A stretch of 19,917 nucleotides of DNA, from contig DASUFE010000110.1 of the NCBI GenBank assembly GCA_036274675.1, positions 1 through 19,917 on the forward strand. Direction: 5' to 3'. Shown here in pieces: positions 15,281 through 19,917 of this stretch. The notes below the pieces were generated by a model that saw only the letters and a list, made by a program, of their open reading frames with translations, was not told where the DNA came from and made no database searches. A program made the translations under genes and the position numbers. This DNA is from DASUFE01 sp036274675. Its GTDB lineage: Bacteria > Pseudomonadota > Gammaproteobacteria > HTCC5015. Numbering within the stretch: the first letter of the stretch is position 1; every line of letters begins with the position of its first letter.

Positions 15281-15787
15281 TCAGTGTTTGGGCTGCACGG
15301 GCGCCTGGTTTGTTTGCTGCAGCCGTTCCTGATATTGCTTGTGCAAAATTTCGAAATTCATGGGCGCCAGCACCATGGACGGGAAGCCGGCGCGTTCAAT
15401 CAGCCCTGAAAGCACCTGGCGCGCGTAGGGGAACAGCATGGAGGGACAGGATACGTTCACGATGTGCTCGAAATCCTCCTTCCCATAATTAGAGATGGCG
15501 AACAGGCCTGCCTGGCTGACTTCGGCCTGGTAAACCGCGGTCTGGGAATTTTGCGGTAAGGCCGTCACCGCCACCTTGAGCGCAACCTCGTACAGTTCGG
15601 CGGTGAGCTTGTAGGTTTTGGTGTCCAGGTGCAGCTGTATCTGCAGCGCCGGGACCTGGGACTGTGAACGGAAGAGTTCCGCCGGTTGCGAAGCATGAAA
15701 GCGGCTATCCTTTATATAGATCTGTTCCGGTTCGAAACGCGGATGGTTCTGGGCGTCGGCGGCGGGTTGTTTTTCCTGTTGGCTCAT
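15281..15787 (-). CDS. secB: SecB, protein-export chaperone
   Basis: A 168-residue cytosolic chaperone that holds preproteins unfolded and passes them to SecA. Family motifs are visible: FEPEQIYIKDSRF near the N-terminus, the beta strands LQIQLHLDTKTY and YEVALKVAVTA, then VYQAEVSQAGLFAISN and the diagnostic VNVSCPSMLFPYARQVLSGLIERAGFPSMVLAPMNF block (in several contiguous stretches). The N- and C-terminal tails are polar and Gln/Pro-rich, so it is slightly longer than the E. coli protein (about 155). It sits between the rhodanese-like gene and gpsA. grxC, which often lies directly upstream of secB, is absent: only 55 bases separate secB from the rhodanese gene. Confidence 0.96.
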   Translation of the reverse strand: MSQQEKQPAADAQNHPRFEPEQIYIKDSRFHASQPAELFRSQSQVPALQIQLHLDTKTYKLTAELYEVALKVAVTALPQNSQTAVYQAEVSQAGLFAISNYGKEDFEHIVNVSCPSMLFPYARQVLSGLIERAGFPSMVLAPMNFEILHKQYQERLQQTNQAPVQPKH

Positions 15788-15842
15788 CGTTGGTCCGATT
15801 TGGGCGATTTATTTTGTGGAAGATTTATTTTCTCAAGTACGG

Positions 15843-16262
15843 TTATTTTTCGAGCGGCAGGTTTTCGTCCAGCCAGCCGTAGATACCGTTTTTCAGATAA
15901 GACACCTGCTGATAGCCCTCAGCCTTCAGCCGCTCGCATGCGCTCGCGGCGGTCATGCCGTTCTTGTCATACACGATCACCGGCCGGTTCTTGTCGCCCG
16001 ATACGCGGCCGGCTTCTTCGGCCAGGCGCGACAGCGGTACATGCTTGGCATTGAGTATATGTCCTGCCTTGTAGTCAGCCGGCTCCCGGAGGTCGACCAT
16101 CACCGCTTCATGGCCGTTGATCAACTGCACCGCCTGTACCGCCGTTATCGCGCGGGCCCCGGTCTTGCGCCGCAGCTCCGTGACGACGATGAACACGATG
16201 ACCGCGGCCAGGGCGGCGCACAGGTAAGGGTGGTGCATTATGAATTGGGGTAGTTTTTCCAT
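15843..16262 (-). CDS. yibN: Membrane-anchored rhodanese-like protein (YibN type) lacking the catalytic Cys
   Basis: A 139-residue protein with an N-terminal transmembrane helix (about residues 12-28) and a rhodanese fold in the C-terminal 100 residues. The fold shows VMVDLREPADYKAGHI (54-69), AKHVPLSRL, PVIVYDKNGMTA (94-105) and the closing YLKNGIYGWLDENLPL. In active rhodaneses the loop after VIVY starts with a Cys that accepts sulfur; here that position is Asp99, so sulfurtransferase activity is unlikely. As I recall, E. coli YibN also lacks this Cys. Its place upstream of secB matches E. coli and Pseudomonas. A sigma70-like promoter lies just upstream. The function is unknown; a membrane scaffold or sensor role is only a guess. 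Confidence 0.88.
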   Translation of the reverse strand: MEKLPQFIMHHPYLCAALAAVIVFIVVTELRRKTGARAITAVQAVQLINGHEAVMVDLREPADYKAGHILNAKHVPLSRLAEEAGRVSGDKNRPVIVYDKNGMTAASACERLKAEGYQQVSYLKNGIYGWLDENLPLEK

Positions 16263-16301
16263 CGATTCTGCTTCGCCGCGGGCCGTTGCTCAAAAGCTGG
16301 G

Positions 16302-16330
16302 AGTTTATTGAAGCCTTATCAGTAAGGCAA
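16302..16330 (-). promoter_or_regulatory. Sigma70-like promoter for yibN-secB-gpsA
   Basis: On the minus strand TTGCCT (16325-16330) and TAAACT (16302-16307) match 4 of 6 consensus bases each, with an ideal 17-base spacer. A transcript would start about 33 bases before the rhodanese ATG. It lies in the divergent spacer shared with envC. Confidence 0.5.
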
Positions 16331-16384
16331 ATCGGCCTGACGGTTTTGGAGAATTCTGGGTTAATATGTCGCCATTCGACCCGG

Positions 16385-17578
16385 ATGTACCGCAACATGC
16401 CCGGATTTCGTATTTGCCGTTATCTGTTAGCAATCCTCTGCCTCGGTTTTACCGCGTTTGCGGTGGCTGACAATCCCGACTCCGCGCGGCAAGTCAAAGA
16501 CCAATCGCGCAAGCTGGAGGCCATTCGCGGCCAGATCCGGCAAATCCAGTCCGAACTCACGGCCCGCGAGGAGCAGCGCAACAGCCTGCTCTCCGAGCTG
16601 CGCATCGCGGAAACAGGGCTCAATAAAACCGCCCGCAAATTACACGACCTTAATCGCAATACCGCCGCAGCGAAGGCGGAATTGGCGGGACTGGTGGCCC
16701 GCCGGGTTGAATTGCAGACCCGACTGAACCGCAACCGGCAGCTGCTGGCGGCGCAGTTGCGCGCGGCCTATTTCTCCGGCGGACAGGAGCGCATCAAGCT
16801 GCTGCTGAACCAACAGGACCCCGCCGCCCTGGCCCGGGTCACGCGCTATTACGAATATCTCACTAGCGCGCGCCTGGACCTCATGCAATCCACTCGCGAA
16901 ACCCTGGCCGGGCTGGCCCTCGTCGAAACGGGCATTGCGGATAATACGCAGGCAATGAAATACCTGAAACTTCAGTACGAAACTGAGCATCAAACCTGGT
17001 CCCAATTAAGGGTAGAACGCCAGCAGCTGTTGAGCCGTCTCGATTCGCAGATAAAAGAGAGCGCCGATACCATCGACCGGCTAAAAGCCGATCAGGCACG
17101 GATACAGGAGTTAATCGCCTCGTTAACGGGAATTTTTTCGGATATACCCGGCCCGCTGCAAGCCGTCAGACAATTTGCCCAGTTGAAGGGCTCGCTCAGT
17201 TTACCGGTGCGCGGCCCGCTGCTGAACCGTTACGGTCAGAAGCGCGCCGCCGGCAGCGATTTGATCTGGCAAGGCGTCAATATCGGCGCCCAGCGCGGCA
17301 GCGAGGTCAAGGCGATCTCGCGCGGCCGAGTGGCTTTCGCCGACTGGCTGCCCGGCCTCGGTCTGATGATGATCATCGACCATGGCCAGGGATACATGAG
17401 CCTGTATGGACACAACGAAGCCCTGTTCAAGGAAACCGGCGACTGGTCGGAAGCGGGTGAAGTCATCGCCACGGTGGGCGACAGCGGCGGCAGGACACAA
17501 ACTGCCTTATACTTCGAGGTCCGACACCAGGGGACGCCGGTGAATCCCCTGGAGTGGTGCCAGAATACAAAAGGCTAG
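16385..17578 (+). CDS. envC: EnvC, murein hydrolase activator
   Basis: A periplasmic protein that activates septal amidases (AmiA/AmiB) at the FtsEX complex during cell separation. I start it at the ATG at 16385, giving 397 residues with a proper signal peptide (MYRNMPGFRICRY, hydrophobic core, cleavage after AFAVA near residue 28). An upstream in-frame ATG (16286) would add 33 residues with no family resemblance. Residues about 33-250 form the long coiled coil, including LRAAYFSGGQERIKLLLNQ. The C-terminal LytM domain (about 290-393) is degenerate: the zinc-ligand position is WQGVNIG (Asn instead of Asp) and the HxH site reads YFEVRHQ, so it is an activator rather than an enzyme. ctpA follows after 52 bases. 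Confidence 0.93.
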   Translation: MYRNMPGFRICRYLLAILCLGFTAFAVADNPDSARQVKDQSRKLEAIRGQIRQIQSELTAREEQRNSLLSELRIAETGLNKTARKLHDLNRNTAAAKAELAGLVARRVELQTRLNRNRQLLAAQLRAAYFSGGQERIKLLLNQQDPAALARVTRYYEYLTSARLDLMQSTRETLAGLALVETGIADNTQAMKYLKLQYETEHQTWSQLRVERQQLLSRLDSQIKESADTIDRLKADQARIQELIASLTGIFSDIPGPLQAVRQFAQLKGSLSLPVRGPLLNRYGQKRAAGSDLIWQGVNIGAQRGSEVKAISRGRVAFADWLPGLGLMMIIDHGQGYMSLYGHNEALFKETGDWSEAGEVIATVGDSGGRTQTALYFEVRHQGTPVNPLEWCQNTKG

Positions 17579-17630
17579 CCGCTTTGGTATTAAACATGAA
17601 GCGTGGTCACGGTCACTTACGGAGTTTTTG

Positions 17631-18962
17631 ATGAAACAATATCGCGTTACTTTATTACTGATCCTTTCCCTCCTTGGCACCGGCATCGCTACCGGCGACA
17701 CCGCCCCGGGCAAAAAACAGGAAGACCCCATCCCCTATGACGAGCTGCGCACCTTCGCCGAGGTTTTCGGCCGCATCAAAAACAATTACGTCGAGGATGT
17801 GACCGACACCGCGCTGCTGGAGAACGCGATCCGCGGCATGCTGTCGGGCCTCGACCCGCACTCGAGCTACCTGGACACTGAAGAATACCAGGAGCTGCAG
17901 GAAGCCACTTCCGGCAAGTTCGGCGGCCTCGGCATTGAAGTCACGACGGAAGACGGCTTCATCAAGGTGATCACGCCCATCGACGATACGCCCGCGCAGC
18001 GCGCCGGCGTGCAGGCGGGGGACCTCGTCATCCGCCTCGATGACAAGCCGGTGAAAAATATGTCACTGAACGACGCGGTCGGCATGATGCGCGGCAAACC
18101 CGGCACCACCATCAATTTGACGATCATGCGCAAGGGTGTCGAACAGCCCTTCGTTATTTCGCTCGAGCGCGACGAAATCAAGGTGCGCAGCGTGCGCAGC
18201 CGCGTCCTGGAACCGGACTACGCCTACATCCGCATTTCGAACTTCCAGTCCAAGACCGGTCAGGACCTGGTGGCCGCGATCGATCAGTTGAAAAAGCAGA
18301 GCAAGAACGGGCTCAAGGGTCTGGTGCTGGATCTGCGCAATAATCCCGGCGGCGTGCTCACCGCCGCGGTGGAAGTGGGTGACGCCTTTATCGACGACGG
18401 CCTGATTGTCTATACCGAGGGGCGCAATGACGGCGCGGGACAGAAATTCAACGCCACCAAGGGCGATATGCTCGAGGGCGTGCCGCTGGTGGTGCTGGTG
18501 AACGACGGCTCGGCCTCCGCTTCTGAAATTGTCGCGGGCGCGCTGCAGGATCACGCCCGCGGCATCATCATGGGCGAGCAGACTTTCGGCAAGGGTTCCG
18601 TGCAGACCGTGCTTGAATTCAAGGACGGCTCCGCGATCAAGCTGACGACGGCCCGTTACTATACGCCCAAGGGCCGCTCGATCCAGGCCGAAGGCATCAA
18701 GCCCGATGTCGTGCTGAAAAAACTGAAGATCGCGGAGGACGATAACAAGAAAGGTATCGACCCGATCAAGGAAGCCAACCTGACCCGCCACCTGACGCAG
18801 CCGACCACGGGTCCCGCTCCGGCGGCCGCGCCGGAACAGCAGAAGGCCGCGGAAACGGAAATGCTGGCGAAGGATTATGAGCTGTTCGAAGCGCTCAACC
18901 TCTTGAAGGCGCTGAACGTGCTGGACAAGAAACCAGACGTGCTGGCCAAGAATCAAGGCTGA
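17631..18962 (+). CDS. ctpA: CtpA, carboxy-terminal processing protease (S41 family)
   Basis: A 443-residue periplasmic serine protease. The start is the ATG at 17631, with GGAG ending 6 bases before it; a TTG codon just before is not the start. A signal peptide covers about residues 1-22. Next come the N-terminal helical part (FGRIKNNYVEDV, LSGLDPHSSYLD), a PDZ domain (about 95-180, GGLGIEV, DTPAQRAGVQAGDLV) and the S41 core. The catalytic dyad is Ser296 in NDGSASASEI and Lys321 in TFGKGSVQ, with Gln325 as the usual third residue. The C-terminal tail is low-complexity. In Pseudomonas, CtpA with a TPR lipoprotein partner degrades peptidoglycan cross-link hydrolases; no such partner is adjacent here. 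It lies between envC and yibQ, pointing to cell-wall turnover. Confidence 0.96.
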   Translation: MKQYRVTLLLILSLLGTGIATGDTAPGKKQEDPIPYDELRTFAEVFGRIKNNYVEDVTDTALLENAIRGMLSGLDPHSSYLDTEEYQELQEATSGKFGGLGIEVTTEDGFIKVITPIDDTPAQRAGVQAGDLVIRLDDKPVKNMSLNDAVGMMRGKPGTTINLTIMRKGVEQPFVISLERDEIKVRSVRSRVLEPDYAYIRISNFQSKTGQDLVAAIDQLKKQSKNGLKGLVLDLRNNPGGVLTAAVEVGDAFIDDGLIVYTEGRNDGAGQKFNATKGDMLEGVPLVVLVNDGSASASEIVAGALQDHARGIIMGEQTFGKGSVQTVLEFKDGSAIKLTTARYYTPKGRSIQAEGIKPDVVLKKLKIAEDDNKKGIDPIKEANLTRHLTQPTTGPAPAAAPEQQKAAETEMLAKDYELFEALNLLKALNVLDKKPDVLAKNQG

Positions 18963-18964
18963 AC

Positions 18965-19798
18965 ATGAACGTGCTGCGCGCGAGTCTGCCGACGGTCTTT
19001 ATTATACTGTCGCAGCTCGCCGCAGCCGACATGCCGGATGTTGGGCAACCCGCCGCACCGATACCGGCAAGCTCGCCCAGCGTTGCCATCATCATCGATG
19101 ATCTCGGCTACAGCCTGCGCCAGGGACGGCGCGCCATCGGCCTGCCCGGCGCAGTCACCTGCTCGATCCTGCCCGGCACCCCGCATGCCCATATACTCGC
19201 GCAGCAAGCCACGGAAGCCGGCAAGGAAATCATGCTGCATCTGCCCATGCAAGGCATCGACACCAGCCACATCGAGACGGATTCCTTATCTCCTGATATG
19301 ACGGAACCAGTTTTCCGCGACGTCCTGCGCCGGCAACTCGCCGCCATTCCCGAAGCCGCGGGCGTCAACAACCATATGGGCAGCACGCTCACGCCTCTGC
19401 CAGAACAGATGAACTGGCTGATGGACGAGCTTTCCCAGCATGCCCTCTACTTCGTCGACAGCCGCACCACCGCGCTCACGGTCGGCGCCGCGGCTGCTCA
19501 GCAGCACCACGTTCCCTTCACCCAGCGCGATGTCTTTCTCGACAACGACAAGGACCCCGCCGCCATCGAACAAGCCTTCAACAAACTCCTCCGTAAAGCC
19601 AGAAAACACGGCCACGCCGTCGGCATCGCGCATGCGCATCCTGTCACCTTGGCCGCGCTGGAACTGCTGTTGCCAAAACTGGCGGAACAAGGGATTGTGC
19701 TGGAGCCGGTGTCGAAATTGTTGCCGCGGCAGGAAGTGCCAAATCTGACGGCGCAGAATCAAGGCGCTGCTGCAACCTCACCCCCAAGTACGCCCTGA
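18965..19798 (+). CDS. yibQ: Divergent polysaccharide deacetylase family protein (YibQ)
   Basis: A 277-residue exported protein. A short signal peptide (about residues 1-21, ending SQLAAA) precedes a NodB-like fold of the divergent type (DUF610). Motifs are IIIDDLGYS (42-50), the HLPMQ segment at 92-96, the NNHMGS motif (135-140), YFVDSRTT, and the late GIAHAHP. The first Asp pair and the two His sites are the expected metal ligands of the family, but no substrate is established for YibQ. The ATG begins 2 bases after the ctpA stop, so the two are co-transcribed and probably translationally coupled. A role in cell-envelope polysaccharide or peptidoglycan modification is inferred from the envC-ctpA context. 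Confidence 0.92.
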   Translation: MNVLRASLPTVFIILSQLAAADMPDVGQPAAPIPASSPSVAIIIDDLGYSLRQGRRAIGLPGAVTCSILPGTPHAHILAQQATEAGKEIMLHLPMQGIDTSHIETDSLSPDMTEPVFRDVLRRQLAAIPEAAGVNNHMGSTLTPLPEQMNWLMDELSQHALYFVDSRTTALTVGAAAAQQHHVPFTQRDVFLDNDKDPAAIEQAFNKLLRKARKHGHAVGIAHAHPVTLAALELLLPKLAEQGIVLEPVSKLLPRQEVPNLTAQNQGAAATSPPSTP

Positions 19799-19823
19799 AG
19801 ATTTTATAGGATGTCTCTCATGG

Positions 19824-19884
19824 AACTCACGGAGAGCACGGGGGATGAATATGTTCGCAGGGTGGGTGGAGCATGCGAAACCCT
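19824..19884. repeat. Intergenic repeat remnants at the right edge
   Basis: Past yibQ, AACTCACGGAGAGCACGG (19824-19841) resembles the ACCACGGAG repeat of the trmL-gpsA spacer. It is followed by an AGGGT...ACCCT inverted pair (19859-19863 with 19880-19884) around a GGGTGGAGC core of a second common intergenic type. No gene is seen from 19799 to the end. The unit is probably cut by the window edge. Confidence 0.4.
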
Positions 19885-19917
19885 TTAGTGTTGCCACACC
19901 TTCGCTCCAACGTACGC

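Noticed and set aside
16286..16384. Longer envC start at the upstream ATG (16286)
   Set aside because: The extra 33 residues precede a complete signal peptide and would bury it; no ribosome site supports it.
17604..17616. GGTCAC tandem repeat before ctpA as an operator
   Set aside because: Two copies of a 6-base unit in a 52-base spacer within an apparent operon is easily chance.
18063..18956. Minus-strand open frame of 297 codons opposite ctpA
   Set aside because: Antisense to the protease core with its catalytic residues; no start signal or domain.

Overview
The window reads as a bacterial chromosome segment from a gammaproteobacterium, or a close relative with the same gene neighbourhood. 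The evidence is the run trmL / gpsA-secB-yibN-like / envC-ctpA-yibQ, which is familiar from Escherichia and Pseudomonas chromosomes. Base composition is moderately GC-rich, genes are tightly packed with many ATGA or 0-30 base junctions, and no tRNA, rRNA, CRISPR array or insertion sequence is visible. The species cannot be named from the sequence.

Left part (2-13464, all on the minus strand). Read 5' to 3' on that strand, it begins with a sigma54-type response regulator (12043-13464). After a 188-base spacer comes a ten-gene, almost gapless operon for a type IV pilus / type II secretion-like machine of the MSHA (mannose-sensitive haemagglutinin) family. The order is MshM (ATPase), MshL (outer-membrane secretin), MshN (TPR protein), MshE (assembly ATPase), MshG (polytopic platform protein), MshI-, MshJ- and MshK-like inner-membrane and periplasmic proteins, then two pilin-like proteins, one with a classical G|FTLVE prepilin site. 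The operon runs off the left edge, so a major pilin, further minor pilins or a prepilin peptidase may lie beyond it. The order (M-L-N-E-G then I-J-K) differs from the I-J-K-L-M-N-E-G order I recall for Vibrio and Shewanella, and two dyad-symmetric sequences flank the regulator gene.

Right part (13633-19917). trmL (+) faces gpsA (-) across a spacer made of a long foldback repeat of the ACCACGGAG type. gpsA, secB and a membrane-anchored rhodanese-like gene form a minus-strand operon with a plausible sigma70 promoter at 16302-16330. envC, ctpA and a YibQ-type divergent polysaccharide deacetylase run rightward and form a cell-envelope / peptidoglycan-remodelling operon. Compared with the usual neighbourhood, grxC (between the rhodanese and secB) and gpmI (before envC) are absent.

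How it works together: in the left module the MshE motor and MshG/I/J/K platform would polymerise pilin-like subunits through the MshL secretin, with MshM and MshN aiding assembly and the upstream regulator a candidate controller. The right block is housekeeping: tRNA wobble methylation, glycerol-3-phosphate for phospholipids, SecB export, and septal cell-wall hydrolysis control. The most unusual points are the apparent internal duplication in the 419-residue pilin-like protein and its similarity to the neighbouring prepilin, the altered Arg positions in the MshE N-terminal c-di-GMP-type motifs, the two dyads, and the gene losses in the conserved block.
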